DNA of 64,000 bases from Limnovirga soli (GCF_013106755.1 NZ_WHPF01000002.1:124001-188000); one strand, 5' to 3'. Counted from the first letter of the stretch, positions 1-9,432 are shown. The notes: generated by a model from the letters alone, not told the origin. Numbers and translations are program-made.

Positions 1-1739
1 CTAAAAGTAGTGAGCGTACCTCTTGTCATTAGTAGCTGTTTGCCTATTTCTACCACTTCAATTAGTTTGGTGGGATCATTATCCAGGTCAACCATATTGC
101 CAGCTTCTTTGGCAGCCTGTGTGCCACTGTTCATGGCTACACCAACATCGGCCTGGGCCAGTGCAGGGGCATCGTTCGTACCATCACCCATCATGGCTAC
201 CAGTTTGCCTTCTGATTGTTCTTTGCGTATATAATTCATTTTATCTTCCGGTTTAGCTTCGGCAATAAAATCGTCTACACCTGCTTTGGCAGCAATGTAT
301 TTGGCTGTTAACGGGTTGTCGCCCGTTACCATTACGGTTTTAATACCCATTTTTCTAAGGCGTTCAAAACGCTCACTAATACCAGGTTTAATGATATCCT
401 GTAATTCTATTACACCAATAACTTTTTCGTTTTCTGCTACTACCAACGGGGTGCCACCATTGCTTGAGATAAGTTTTACCCTTTCATCAATTTCAGATGG
501 GAATATATTTCCTTCCCGCTCTGCCAGCCTGCGAATGGCGTCTGCTGCGCCTTTGCGTATACGGGTAGTATCAAAATCAATACCCGAGCTTCTTGTTTCT
601 GCAGTGAATTTGATGAATCTTGGATGATTAATAGTAAAACTTAAAGGGTTAATGCCAGCCAGTTCAATAATCGATTTTCCTTCGGGGGTATCATCAGCCA
701 TAGAACTAAGTACGGTGCATTGTATAAAATGCTTTTCATCCACCCCGTTGGCCGCATAAAAATTAGTAGCTTTTCTGTTACCAATGGTAATAGTTCCGGT
801 TTTATCTAACAACAATACATCTATATCACCTGCAGTTTCAACTGCTTTACCACTTTTGGTAATTACATTGGCACGCAATGCCCTATCCATACCAGCGATA
901 CCAATAGCAGAAAGCAAACCACCAATTGTGGTTGGAATTAAACACACAAATAAAGAAATAAAGGCGGCAATAGTAATGGGTGTTTGGGCATAATCAGCAA
1001 AAGGTTTTAGGGTAACGGTAACTATTATAAATACCAAGGTAAAACCAGCCAGCAGAATAGTTAAAGCAATTTCGTTGGGTGTTTTTTGGCGGCTGGCTCC
1101 TTCTACAAGGGCAATCATTTTATCTAAAAAGCTTTCGCCCTGTTCGGTAGTTACAATTACTTTTATTTTATCTGATAATACTTTGGTGCCGCCTGTAACA
1201 CTACTTTTATCGCCGCCTGATTCTCTTATCACGGGAGCACTTTCGCCGGTAATTGCGCTTTCATCTATGGTGGCAAGGCCTTCTACAATTTCACCGTCTG
1301 ATGGGATAATATCGCCGGCTTCGCACAAAAATATATCCCCTTTTTTAAGTTGGGATGAGGAGATGATTTTTACCTCATTTACAAACATTTCCCCAACTGG
1401 CTGTATTAATTTGGCTGGTGTGTCTTCTCTGGTTTTTCGTAAACTATCAGCCTGTGCTTTGCCTCTTGCCTCTGCGATGGCTTCGGCAAAATTGGCAAAT
1501 AAAAGCGTTATAAAAAGTACCGCGGTTACAATAAGGTTGTAGGCAATACTGCCCTGGCTTTTTTCGCCGGTTAATATCCAAATACATACGCCTGCCATTA
1601 CCAGGGTGCCAACCCAAACGGTAAACATTACCGGATTACGGACCATTTTTTTGGGATTGAGTTTAATAAATGATTCGCGTAGGGCCTGTTGTATTAAGGT
1701 GCCGTCGAAGAGTTTATTATTGTTTGATTTTGTTGACAT
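1..1739 (-). CDS. kdpB: Potassium-transporting P-type ATPase subunit B, 3' end cut by window edge
   Basis: This is the catalytic subunit of the high-affinity Kdp potassium pump; it hydrolyses ATP through a phospho-aspartate and sits in the inner membrane. The ATG is at 1739 and about 579 codons are visible, so roughly the last 100 residues lie beyond the window (family length near 680). Visible landmarks are an N-terminal region with two membrane helices, the actuator motif TGES, and the phosphorylation motif DKTGT with its Asp at residue 312. It is the third or fourth gene of a minus-strand operon behind kdpA. The 149 bp gap to kdpA is large for this operon and carries a dispersed repeat core. 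Confidence 0.96.
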   Translation of the reverse strand, partial: MSTKSNNNKLFDGTLIQQALRESFIKLNPKKMVRNPVMFTVWVGTLVMAGVCIWILTGEKSQGSIAYNLIVTAVLFITLLFANFAEAIAEARGKAQADSLRKTREDTPAKLIQPVGEMFVNEVKIISSSQLKKGDIFLCEAGDIIPSDGEIVEGLATIDESAITGESAPVIRESGGDKSSVTGGTKVLSDKIKVIVTTEQGESFLDKMIALVEGASRQKTPNEIALTILLAGFTLVFIIVTVTLKPFADYAQTPITIAAFISLFVCLIPTTIGGLLSAIGIAGMDRALRANVITKSGKAVETAGDIDVLLLDKTGTITIGNRKATNFYAANGVDEKHFIQCTVLSSMADDTPEGKSIIELAGINPLSFTINHPRFIKFTAETRSSGIDFDTTRIRKGAADAIRRLAEREGNIFPSEIDERVKLISSNGGTPLVVAENEKVIGVIELQDIIKPGISERFERLRKMGIKTVMVTGDNPLTAKYIAAKAGVDDFIAEAKPEDKMNYIRKEQSEGKLVAMMGDGTNDAPALAQADVGVAMNSGTQAAKEAGNMVDLDNDPTKLIEVVEIGKQLLMTRGTLTTF

Positions 1740-1826
1740 GATATTGCTTTTTTGATTGCTAATTGGTATTTAGCAGTAAACAAACAGGTTTGTTTTGGGC
1801 TGTTTATTGGTGAATTATTTATTGCC

Positions 1827-1847
1827 GTACAAGTGTGCGACGCAAGT
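1827..1847 (+). repeat. Dispersed repeat, type A core, inside the kdp operon
   Basis: The core has the form GTACAAGTGTGCGACGCAAG followed by TAAAGC, with a GCCCGGC motif about 25 bp downstream. It lies in the gap between kdpA and kdpB, so it is probably transcribed within the operon. Confidence 0.9.
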
Positions 1848-1888
1848 AAAGCCCGATTGTATATTGGTTGCCCGGCTAATAATAAGTA

Positions 1889-3592
1889 TTATGGTTTTAA
1901 CATAAAATGCTCTGCTATTGGCCCCAATGCCAAGGCAGGGAAAAAGGATAATGCAGCCACAATTGCAATTACAGCAAATACCATTAATCCAAAAGTTGCG
2001 GTATCTGTTTTAAGTGTGCCAGCGCTTTCGGGGATGTATTTTTTGTTTGATAAAATACCCGCAATGGCTACCGGGCCTATAATTGGCAGGTAACGGGCCA
2101 GCAACATTACTATTCCGCAGGCAATATTCCAGAATGGGGAATTATCGCCAAGGCCTTCAAAACCACTGCCGTTATTGGCGCTGGAAGAGCTAAACTCGTA
2201 CAACATTTCGCTAAAGCCGTGATAGCCTGGATTATTTAACCATCCCGCATAGGCAGTAGGGTTGCCTGCATACAGGAAACTGCTAATTGCTGTACCCGTT
2301 AAAATAAGTAAGGGATGCAGCAATGCAATGATCATGGCAATTTTCATTTCACGGGCTTCAATTTTTTTGCCTAAAAATTCTGGTGTACGCCCAACCATTA
2401 ATCCACTTATAAATACAGCCAGAATAATGAAAATATAGAAATTTAAAAAGCCTACGCCCACACCGCCAAAAAAGGCGTTTACCATCATTCCCAACATGGC
2501 AAACATGCCGGAGAGTGGCGTTAAGCTATCGTGCATAGCATTTACAGAACCATTGCTGGTAACTGTGGTGTTAATGGCCCAATATGCAGAAGCCGCCGAA
2601 CCAAACCTGATTTCTTTACCCTCCATACTCCCCAGGTTTTGGTTTATACCCATTTGCATAATGGCCGGATTGCCTTTTATTTCATTGAAAATGGTTGGGA
2701 TTAGCAAAAGAAAAAAGCCAATCGTCATAACACCAAATATGGTATATGCCAACCGTTTTCTTTTTAAAATATATCCCAGGGCAAATATCATAGCAATTGG
2801 GATTAGTAAAATAGACACCGTTTCAATGATATTGGTGAAATAACTGGGATTCTCAAACGGGTGTGCGGAATTGGGACCAAAGAAACCGCCACCATTGGTG
2901 CCAATTTGTTTAATGGCTACAAATGCGGCAACCGGGCCCCGGCTTACATGCACCGTATCGCCTTGTAAAGTGGTAATGGTATCTTTTCCTTCAAAAGTCA
3001 TTGGCATACCATTTAGTACAAATACAAGCGCCAGCAATAACGCCAATGGAAATAATATTCGGGTACAGCTTTTTACAAACAATACATAGAAATTGACAGG
3101 ATTGCCGGTGGATTTATCCTTCATGGCAAAAAATACCATGGCACAAATAGCCATACCGCAACCTGCACTAATAAACTGAAATAGCATTAACACCAATTGC
3201 CCCAGGTACGACATGCCGGTTTCACCTGAATAGTGCTGCAGATTGGTATTTGAAATAAAACTTACCGTTGTATTAAAGGCAAGGTCGGCACTCATAGAGG
3301 GATTGGCATCTGGGTTTAAAGGCAGCCAACTCATATTGGTTAATACAAACATGGCTATTAGAAACCAAAACAAATTAATGGTAAGTAAAGCCAGTAAATG
3401 TTGTTTCCAGTTCATTTCTTTGGTTGTGTTGATGCCGCCTACCTTAAAGAATAATTTGTCAAGCGGATTAAAAATACCATCCAGCCATGTTTTTTCATTG
3501 CTGAATACTTTACCAATGTACCAGCCTAATGGAATAGCTGTTACCAGCAGCAGCAAATACATTAAAATAATTCCGGTTAATTCTGTGTTCAT
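1889..3592 (-). CDS. kdpA: Potassium-transporting ATPase potassium-binding subunit KdpA
   Basis: This is the channel-like membrane subunit of the Kdp pump and provides the potassium selectivity filter. The 567-residue length is normal. About ten hydrophobic segments are visible. The conserved filter/loop motif TNGGGFFGPNSAHPFENP is present. The ATG at 3592 starts three bases after the kdpF stop, which suggests translational coupling. The protein is a confident family match. Confidence 0.98.
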   Translation of the reverse strand: MNTELTGIILMYLLLLVTAIPLGWYIGKVFSNEKTWLDGIFNPLDKLFFKVGGINTTKEMNWKQHLLALLTINLFWFLIAMFVLTNMSWLPLNPDANPSMSADLAFNTTVSFISNTNLQHYSGETGMSYLGQLVLMLFQFISAGCGMAICAMVFFAMKDKSTGNPVNFYVLFVKSCTRILFPLALLLALVFVLNGMPMTFEGKDTITTLQGDTVHVSRGPVAAFVAIKQIGTNGGGFFGPNSAHPFENPSYFTNIIETVSILLIPIAMIFALGYILKRKRLAYTIFGVMTIGFFLLLIPTIFNEIKGNPAIMQMGINQNLGSMEGKEIRFGSAASAYWAINTTVTSNGSVNAMHDSLTPLSGMFAMLGMMVNAFFGGVGVGFLNFYIFIILAVFISGLMVGRTPEFLGKKIEAREMKIAMIIALLHPLLILTGTAISSFLYAGNPTAYAGWLNNPGYHGFSEMLYEFSSSSANNGSGFEGLGDNSPFWNIACGIVMLLARYLPIIGPVAIAGILSNKKYIPESAGTLKTDTATFGLMVFAVIAIVAALSFFPALALGPIAEHFMLKP

Positions 3593-3595
3593 GGT

Positions 3596-3673
3596 TTAAA
3601 ACTTTTCTGGGTGCAGCAGTACATAGCACATGTAAGCAAATACTGCAATGGCGATGATGAATAAAATAAGCAT
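3596..3673 (-). CDS. kdpF: KdpF-like small membrane subunit (25 residues)
   Basis: A 25-residue peptide consists of one hydrophobic helix and a conserved-looking end, LLHPEKF. KdpF is a single-helix peptide that stabilises the Kdp complex, and its usual C-terminus is RPEKF or similar. The gene lies directly before kdpA with a 3 bp gap, which is the canonical position. It is too short for most gene callers. The length, the hydrophobicity, the ending and the position all agree. Confidence 0.9.
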   Translation of the reverse strand: MLILFIIAIAVFAYMCYVLLHPEKF

Positions 3674-3677
3674 AGTG

Positions 3678-3761
3678 TTATATTTTTTCGAAGTAGCTAA
3701 TGGCCCGGTAAAACAGTATAAAGCAGGCTATACCTGCGGTGATTAGTAGTATCAGCATCAT
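3678..3761 (-). CDS. Second tiny membrane ORF upstream of kdpF (27 residues)
   Basis: The ORF begins with two successive ATG codons (3761 and 3758) and encodes one hydrophobic segment followed by a charged end, SYFEKI. Its stop is only 4 bp before the kdpF start, so it fits as the first gene of the kdp operon. It resembles KdpF in size and layout but not in sequence. It could be a divergent KdpF paralogue, another accessory peptide of the pump, or a translated leader. No function is assigned. Confidence 0.6.
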   Translation of the reverse strand: MMLILLITAGIACFILFYRAISYFEKI

Positions 3762-3925
3762 ATAAATGGTTTTAAGAAGTAGTAAACAGCTTCAGTTTGC
3801 TTTTTCATTGTAATGAATTGGTAATATCTGGTGGTTTCAATAAGTGCACCAATTAAGGCCTGTAGGGGTAAGAAGCTTATCTGTATTGGGTTTCAGGTTT
3901 TTTGGGTTTTTAGGGGCAATAAAAA

Positions 3926-3946
3926 ACCCTTTCATTTTGAAAGGGT
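3926..3946 (-). terminator. Intrinsic terminator after the response regulator gene
   Basis: A perfect 9 bp stem (ACCCTTTCA with TGAAAGGGT) has a 3-base loop. On the minus strand it is followed by a run of T. It lies 23 bp past the regulator stop and separates it from the kdp genes. Confidence 0.85.
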
Positions 3947-3968
3947 GCACCATAGCGTTTTAAAAGGG

Positions 3969-5315
3969 TTATTGTATTTTATATTCTTCCAGCTTACGAT
4001 ATAAGGTTGTTAAAGCAATATTGAGCAATTTGGCAGTTTCGGTTTTGTTGCCCCTGGTATGGTTTAATACTTTTAGAATATGTAGTTTTTCGGCGCTGGC
4101 AAGATCAAAGGCAGAAAGTTGTTTGTTGTTGGTTTCACCCAAATTGTATTGTTGCATTTCGCCTGGCAGCAAATCCACACTAAGTGTATTGCTGTTACAT
4201 AAAATGATGCTCCTTTCAATAACATTTTTTAGTTCCCTGATATTGCCATTCCAGTGATGCTGTTGCAATAATTGTATAAATGTTGGCTCAATTATTTCAA
4301 TTTTTTTATTGGCTTTTAGGGCATAGCTGGCAACAAAATAATTTACCAGTAACGGTATGTCTACTATTCTTTCCCGCAATGCCGGCAGCTGAATGGCAAA
4401 AACAGATATGCGGTAAAACAAATCTTCCCTAAAATGGCCTGCGGCAATTTCCTGTTTAAGATCCCTATTGGTGGCAGCAATAATGCGCACATCTACTTTA
4501 GTGGGTTTGGTATCACCCACCTGCAAAAAAGTGCCTGTTTCCAGTACCCTTAATAATTTGGTTTGCAGGTCGGGTGCCATTTCGCCTATTTCATCAAGAA
4601 ATAGCGTGCCTTTATTGGCTTCTTCAAATAAGCCTTTCTGGTCTTTTACTGCACTGGTAAAAGCACCGGCTTTATGGCCAAATAATTCACTTTCTAACAG
4701 GTCTTTGCTAAAGGCGGCACAGTTAATGGCAACAAAATGGTTGTTTGCCCTATTGCTTTCCAGATGAATGGCTTGCGCAAAAACTTCTTTGCCGGTGCCG
4801 GTCTCACCGGTTAATAATACAGTTGTATCAGTAGCTGCCACTTTGCGGGCCAGTTCTATGGCTTGCTTTATTTGTTTTGAGTTGCCAATAATATTATTAA
4901 ACGAGTATTTATGAATTAATTGTTTTTCCAATTGCTGTACCCGTTTAGCCAACGAGGCTTTTTCCAATGCCCGGTTTAGCAATGGAATTATTCGGTTATT
5001 ATCATCGCCTTTGGTTATATAATCAAATGCGCCGTTTTTAATGGCTTGCACTCCATCAGGAATATTGCCATAAGCAGTTAATAATATTACCTCAACAGCC
5101 GGGAATTTCTTTTTAATGGTAGCTACCAGTTCAACGCCATTGCCATCGGGTAGTTTAACATCACATAAGGCAATATCAATATCATGTTGCTCCAGTTTTT
5201 TTAGGGCAGTTTTGCAATCCTGTGCCTGTACTACTTCAAAACCTTCCAAACCAATAATCCTGCTTAAAAGGGTTCTCAGTTTTTCTTCATCATCAATAAT
5301 CAGCACTTTTTTCAC
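3969..5315 (-). CDS. Sigma-54-dependent response regulator (NtrC family)
   Basis: A cytoplasmic transcription activator of 448 residues. From the N-terminus it has a receiver domain with phospho-acceptor Asp near residue 52 (CDVKLPD), an AAA+ domain with Walker A GETGTGKE and Walker B LFLDEIGE, and a C-terminal Fis-type helix-turn-helix. The sigma-54 contact loop reads GAFTSA instead of GAFTGA. The GTG at 5315 is preferred: a TTG six codons upstream lies inside a TACATTTG promoter box. It sits just upstream of kdp on the same strand and may control potassium uptake in place of KdpE, but that is an inference. The cognate kinase is not in the window. Confidence 0.92.
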   Translation of the reverse strand: MKKVLIIDDEEKLRTLLSRIIGLEGFEVVQAQDCKTALKKLEQHDIDIALCDVKLPDGNGVELVATIKKKFPAVEVILLTAYGNIPDGVQAIKNGAFDYITKGDDNNRIIPLLNRALEKASLAKRVQQLEKQLIHKYSFNNIIGNSKQIKQAIELARKVAATDTTVLLTGETGTGKEVFAQAIHLESNRANNHFVAINCAAFSKDLLESELFGHKAGAFTSAVKDQKGLFEEANKGTLFLDEIGEMAPDLQTKLLRVLETGTFLQVGDTKPTKVDVRIIAATNRDLKQEIAAGHFREDLFYRISVFAIQLPALRERIVDIPLLVNYFVASYALKANKKIEIIEPTFIQLLQQHHWNGNIRELKNVIERSIILCNSNTLSVDLLPGEMQQYNLGETNNKQLSAFDLASAEKLHILKVLNHTRGNKTETAKLLNIALTTLYRKLEEYKIQ

Positions 5316-5330
5316 TAGTAGATGTTTATA

Positions 5331-5338
5331 CAAATGTA
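5331..5338 (-). promoter_or_regulatory. -7 promoter box TACATTTG for the response regulator
   Basis: This matches the Bacteroidetes -7 consensus TAnnTTTG, 15 bp before the GTG start. No clear -33 TTTG is present at the usual spacing. It overlaps the alternative TTG codon and therefore supports the shorter protein. Confidence 0.5.
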
Positions 5339-5424
5339 AGTCAATAAAAAAGTGATACTGTGTAAAACCAAATATTGTAAATGCATTTTTTTGAAGCCCG
5401 GCAAATCAATAACTATGAAGCTTT

Positions 5425-5445
5425 ACTTGCGTCGCACACTTGTAC
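5425..5445 (-). repeat. Dispersed repeat, type A core
   Basis: A full core copy in minus orientation, with TAAAGC next to it and the GCCGGG tail at about 5397-5402 followed by A-rich DNA. Confidence 0.92.
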
Positions 5446-5731
5446 GGCAGATACTAAATGCTGCATTAAACAGCCATAACAGCAGATAAATAACCAGTAT
5501 AAAATTATTTTGGAGCCACAAAATCCTGATTACTTAATGTGGATGTTGCTGGTACTGATACTATTTAAATGTTAGTGAATTAAATGGTTAAGGTGTTTAA
5601 AGTGCTTCTCAGATATTTATTAATGGCTAAGCATTGTTAGAGCAACAAATATCAAATTCAACTACCTGAAACTAGTAATAAAAAATATGCTAACCTTTAG
5701 GTATTGACACTATTCTATTTTTTTTATTGCT

Positions 5732-5767
5732 GCCATGAAAGGGGAACCCCGAACCGAGCGTGGCAAG
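5732..5767 (+). repeat. Dispersed repeat, type B core
   Basis: A GCCATGAAA lead is followed by the type B core GAACCGAGCGTGGCAAG. A TAGCCGG tail lies about 25 bp downstream. The flanks match type A copies while the core differs. Confidence 0.85.
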
Positions 5768-5801
5768 TGCAGCTCAATAATTGAACGGTAGCCGGTAACA
5801 A

Positions 5802-5831
5802 AAAAAAGCTGCCTTTACAGACAGCTTTTTT
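5802..5831 (-). terminator. Bidirectional intrinsic terminator after the yfhO-like gene
   Basis: A perfect stem pairs AAAAAAGCTG with CAGCTTTTTT around a 10-base loop, 20 bp beyond the stop. It carries A and T runs on both sides. Confidence 0.85.
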
Positions 5832-5850
5832 ATAAGAATTGAAAAAAGAT

Positions 5851-8331
5851 TTATACCGTAGCAGGTTTTTTTCTATACCATTGTACAAGGGCCAATATAA
5901 TAACCAGCCATCCAAGTGCAGAGCCAATCACTGCAAATTTTTCACTTTGGTAAAAGGAGTCTGGCTTAAATTCGAAACGAATATTGTGGGTACCCGCTGG
6001 CACAGCCAAACCTCTTAGCACATAATTGGTTTTTACGATGGGCGTTTCCTTATCATCTATATAAGCTTTCCAGCCCCGATCGTAAAAAATTTCGCTAAAC
6101 ACAGCAAACTGATTTGCGGCTGATGTGCTTTTATAAGTAACAATATCATTATCGTTTTTAATAAGACTAATGGTGGCAGTAGAATCTGCTACCGGCATAA
6201 ATGGCACTGCAGCTTTATAGGCAGTTTCTACTATGGCTGTATCCTTTGGGTTTAATGTATCCAGCGCCTTCATGGCTTCTAATGGGGTTTGTTTAAAGTT
6301 AATAACTTTTACAAACCAACAGGCGCCCAATGCACCAGGGTTTTGTTGTACCATGGGCGGGCCATTTTGCTGCTGACCAGGTACAATTACATACCTGGTA
6401 TTTAGCATGTTTAATACCTGGATATTTAACGGCTGTTTTCTAAGCTGGAAATTAAGCAGATCTTCTACAATACTTAATTTTGCCGGGCTATAACCACCCA
6501 CTGAATTATGGAAGTAGGAGGTAAGCGCATCGTTAAAATAATCCTGGGTTAAGTTGAATACACGATAATAACCGGTATCTTTTTTAATTTCAAGATCGGC
6601 CTGGGTGGGAGTGAAATAACTTTCATCCACTTCTGATGATTCGAAGAAACTGTCGTTATTTAAGTACCGTCTTCCTTCGGCCAATAAATCGATAGAACTT
6701 AGTAATAATATACCTGTAAGAACATAAACTGTTTTTAGTTTATTCTTTAAAAATACCCATAATAGCAAATAAGCCGCACCTGCAAAAAACAGGGTACGCA
6801 ATATATCGCTGCCAAAGAGAGATTGTCTGTCTGCCAGCACAGCGTTATAAAAACTTTTAGTAGCGTCAGCATTACCTCCTGTCATTTGGTTAAGCATGTT
6901 ATTCAGATTCTCATCGTTGGCGCCTTTGTAATCCATACTGATATACAGGATACCAACTACTGCAAAAACACCTAATACTGCGTAGCCGCCTATCTTTAAT
7001 TTTTCCTGTGCAACTGTTTTATTTGTCTCGTTAAACAGCAGTTGTTGTAATGTAATGCCGGCTAATAATGGGAATAATAATTGGGGAATTACCAATGTCA
7101 TGGTTGGTACCCTGAACTTATTATATAATGGAAGATAATTAAACAGGAAACTATTAAAAGCTTCCAGGTTTTTACCCCAGGCCATTAAAATTGCGAGGAA
7201 GCATACAGCGGCTATCCACCATTTATCAATACCTTTTAAGTAAACCAGGCCTAGAATAAACAGCAAACAAATTACCGCGCCCAGGTATACCGGACCTGAG
7301 GTAAAAGGCTGATCGCCCCAATAGCCCGGGAATTGTGCGGCAAACTGAGCAGCCTGGTCTTCGGGGCCACCTTTGGCCACAAAGGTTTTTGCCAGATTAG
7401 AATTTGCTCCAAATGCGCCACCACCGGAAACGCCGCCATAAATATTGGGAACCAGCAACGAAAAGGTTTCGGCTTTACCATAGCTCCAGCCAAATGCATA
7501 ATTAATATCCAATCCATCGCTTGGTTTAAGGTTGCTGGTAGTAGTATCTAATGCTGTACCACCCCTTAAAGTAGCTTTAGAATAGTCGTAGGTGGTAGCC
7601 AGAGGCACCATATTGCAGAATACACCCACCATGCCTGCAAACAATAATATGCCCGCGGTTAAAAAAATATGCTTAAAGTCTTTTTGCTTAAGCCATTGAA
7701 TGGTATAAGCTATTACTGCAAAAATTGTTACTATAATAAAGTAATAAGTAATTTGAGGGTGGTTCATTCCTATAAGCAGGGTGGTAAATACGGCACTTAA
7801 TGCAGCGCCGGCCCAATACTTTTTTTGAAATACTAAAAAATAAGCACCTAATACAGCTGGCACATATCCCAAAGCCAGTACCTGTGTAACATGGCCCACT
7901 GCTACAATTATAGGACTAAAAGAAGCATACGCATAACCCAGTGCGGCCAGTATACCAATACGGTAATCTACCCTAAATACCTGTGTAAGAAAATAAAATG
8001 AAATGCATAAGAGGAAGAAATAACTAAATGGAGCAGGTAAAAACAAGGTACATATATAGTGCAAATAACCTAATGCAATGGGAGTACCGCCACCAATGGC
8101 GACTGTATAGCCAGGCATACCACCAAACATGCTATTAATCCACAAGGGGAAATCACCATGTTTTTCTTTGTACTCGAAAGATGATTGGGCCATACCTTTC
8201 CAGTGTAGCATATCACTTTGTTGCAATACTTTGCCTTCCAATGCAGGCTTACAATATATTACGGCAATAATTAGGAAAACGGCAATGGCAATAAGGTGGG
8301 GGTATATTTTTGCCCAGTTAATTTTCTTCAT
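5851..8331 (-). CDS. YfhO-like multi-pass membrane protein
   Basis: An 826-residue protein with about a dozen hydrophobic helices and a long soluble C-terminal part ending in one last helix before a basic tail (WYRKK). The early segment with DMLHWKGMAQ and the NSMFGGMPGY loop is typical of the Bacteroidetes YfhO family. In Firmicutes YfhO is linked to glycosylation of teichoic acid; the Bacteroidetes members are not functionally defined, so a GT-C-like role in glycan transfer is only a suggestion. The ATG at 8331 is supported by a consensus promoter just upstream. It appears monocistronic. Confidence 0.9.
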   Translation of the reverse strand: MKKINWAKIYPHLIAIAVFLIIAVIYCKPALEGKVLQQSDMLHWKGMAQSSFEYKEKHGDFPLWINSMFGGMPGYTVAIGGGTPIALGYLHYICTLFLPAPFSYFFLLCISFYFLTQVFRVDYRIGILAALGYAYASFSPIIVAVGHVTQVLALGYVPAVLGAYFLVFQKKYWAGAALSAVFTTLLIGMNHPQITYYFIIVTIFAVIAYTIQWLKQKDFKHIFLTAGILLFAGMVGVFCNMVPLATTYDYSKATLRGGTALDTTTSNLKPSDGLDINYAFGWSYGKAETFSLLVPNIYGGVSGGGAFGANSNLAKTFVAKGGPEDQAAQFAAQFPGYWGDQPFTSGPVYLGAVICLLFILGLVYLKGIDKWWIAAVCFLAILMAWGKNLEAFNSFLFNYLPLYNKFRVPTMTLVIPQLLFPLLAGITLQQLLFNETNKTVAQEKLKIGGYAVLGVFAVVGILYISMDYKGANDENLNNMLNQMTGGNADATKSFYNAVLADRQSLFGSDILRTLFFAGAAYLLLWVFLKNKLKTVYVLTGILLLSSIDLLAEGRRYLNNDSFFESSEVDESYFTPTQADLEIKKDTGYYRVFNLTQDYFNDALTSYFHNSVGGYSPAKLSIVEDLLNFQLRKQPLNIQVLNMLNTRYVIVPGQQQNGPPMVQQNPGALGACWFVKVINFKQTPLEAMKALDTLNPKDTAIVETAYKAAVPFMPVADSTATISLIKNDNDIVTYKSTSAANQFAVFSEIFYDRGWKAYIDDKETPIVKTNYVLRGLAVPAGTHNIRFEFKPDSFYQSEKFAVIGSALGWLVIILALVQWYRKKPATV

Positions 8332-8347
8332 ACAGTTTATATTGCGG

Positions 8348-8378
8348 CAAACCTACATGAAGTCTTTTATAACGCAAA
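8348..8378 (-). promoter_or_regulatory. Consensus Bacteroidetes promoter for the yfhO-like gene
   Basis: On the minus strand, TTTG (8375-8378) is followed by exactly 19 bases and TAGGTTTG (8348-8355). This matches TTTG-N19-21-TAnnTTTG. The predicted start of transcription lies about 12 bp before the ATG. Confidence 0.7.
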
Positions 8379-8450
8379 ACCCGTTGAGCAATTTTTAACA
8401 ACCAGCTTACTTAAGGGCATTTTTTAGCTCAATAATAGTTACAGCAGATG

Positions 8451-8468
8451 AACGTAATGCGACGCAAG
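8451..8468 (+). repeat. Dispersed repeat, degenerate type A core
   Basis: Only the second half of the core (TGCGACGCAAG) is intact; the first half has decayed. The downstream GCCGGGTTTATAAAA tail is well preserved, which identifies it as a family member. Confidence 0.7.
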
Positions 8469-8552
8469 GATGCTTCATCAGTGCGCTTAAGCCGGGTTTA
8501 TAAAAATTGATTTGCTATTTGGTGTATATTATAGGTCAAAAAATGCTTTACA

Positions 8553-8813
8553 CTACCGCTGTTTGTAATTGGAAGATTCTACTAGTGTAATAGTGAGAAT
8601 TACCTTGTCTTTATAATAGTGTTTACTAATAACATTTACTATCCAAATACAATCTGCATTGTCTTCCAGGGTTTGCACTATGGAAGTATCTTCTATAAAG
8701 TCTTTCCATTCGCAATCGAATACATCGCCTTCTACAGGTAAAACAGGGGGATTAATAATTTGAAAACTGGTATTTAATAATGATGTAAAGTTTACAGAAA
8801 GTATAACCTGCAT
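8553..8813 (-). CDS. Small hypothetical protein (86 residues)
   Basis: No family is recognised. The predicted protein is acidic and soluble, with alternating hydrophobic residues that suggest a beta-rich fold, and has no signal peptide or transmembrane segment. The ATG at 8813 follows a poly-T stretch on the plus strand. It stands alone between the yfhO-like gene and a GNAT gene on the opposite strand. Composition looks coding, but nothing else proves it. Confidence 0.5.
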   Translation of the reverse strand: MQVILSVNFTSLLNTSFQIINPPVLPVEGDVFDCEWKDFIEDTSIVQTLEDNADCIWIVNVISKHYYKDKVILTITLVESSNYKQR

Positions 8814-8959
8814 GTATTTTTTTTTTAAAGATATATATTCTGTATTATGCTTTTGTACTAATTAACCTACTTGTTTTACACACTATAATTTATTGATATA
8901 TATAACTGACAGGTTGTAGTTTTACGGGGAAATAATGTAGGTAAATCAGCATAAAAGCT

Positions 8960-9418
8960 ATGGAGATTTCAATTAGACCTTATACTGAAGCATTTCATGA
9001 TGCTTTTAGGGATATTAATACCAGCTGGCTCAATGAATATGGGTTACTGGAATCGCATGATATTGCCGTTTTGGAAAACCCAGGTACCATGATCATAGAT
9101 AAAGGCGGTGCTATTTTTTTAGCTATGGAAAATGACACTGTTGTGGGCACAGCGGCAATTGTAAAAGAGGGTGAGGACTGTGTGGAGTTGGTTAAAATGA
9201 CGGTTATTCCTGCTTTTAGGGGAAGGGGAATTAGCCGGTTATTGATTGACAGGTGTATTGCAGCCGCAAAAAACATCGGCACAAAAAAGATAATATTGTT
9301 CTCTAATAGTAAACTTACCACGGCAATTGGATTATATGAGCGGTATGGTTTTATGCATATTCCGGTAACTGATTCTCATTTTGAAACAGCCGATATTAAA
9401 ATGGAACTATCTTTATAA
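8960..9418 (+). CDS. GNAT-family N-acetyltransferase
   Basis: A 152-residue acetyl-CoA-dependent acetyltransferase fold. The acetyl-CoA binding stretch, with FRGRGISRLLIDRCI around residues 87-101, fits motif A of the family, and a following LYERYGF-type segment fits motif B. The substrate cannot be told from sequence. It is the first gene of a plus-strand run; the ABC ATPase starts 14 bp after its stop, so they are probably co-transcribed. Confidence 0.9.
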   Translation: MEISIRPYTEAFHDAFRDINTSWLNEYGLLESHDIAVLENPGTMIIDKGGAIFLAMENDTVVGTAAIVKEGEDCVELVKMTVIPAFRGRGISRLLIDRCIAAAKNIGTKKIILFSNSKLTTAIGLYERYGFMHIPVTDSHFETADIKMELSL

Positions 9419-9432
9419 TCTTATTCAGCATT

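Larger units (their letters stand above)
5334..5850. other. Gene-free AT-rich interval with two repeats
   Basis: About 500 bp between the regulator promoter and the yfhO-like gene hold a type A repeat (5425-5445), a type B repeat (5732-5767) and a terminator (5802-5831). The rest is AT-rich with no convincing ORF. Confidence 0.7.

Noticed and set aside
3762-3925. Sigma-54 promoter upstream of the kdp genes
   Set aside because: The best candidate (TTGG-N10-GAA) has GA where the -12 GC is needed. It is too weak to list as a feature.
5316-5333. Six-codon longer start (TTG) for the response regulator
   Set aside because: The TTG lies inside a TACATTTG promoter box. The GTG at 5315 gives the standard MKKVLIIDDEE start.
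5732-5767. tRNA fragment suggested by the CCGAACC/GAACC motif
   Set aside because: No cloverleaf can be drawn. The motif is the type B repeat core and recurs at two other loci with the same flanks.
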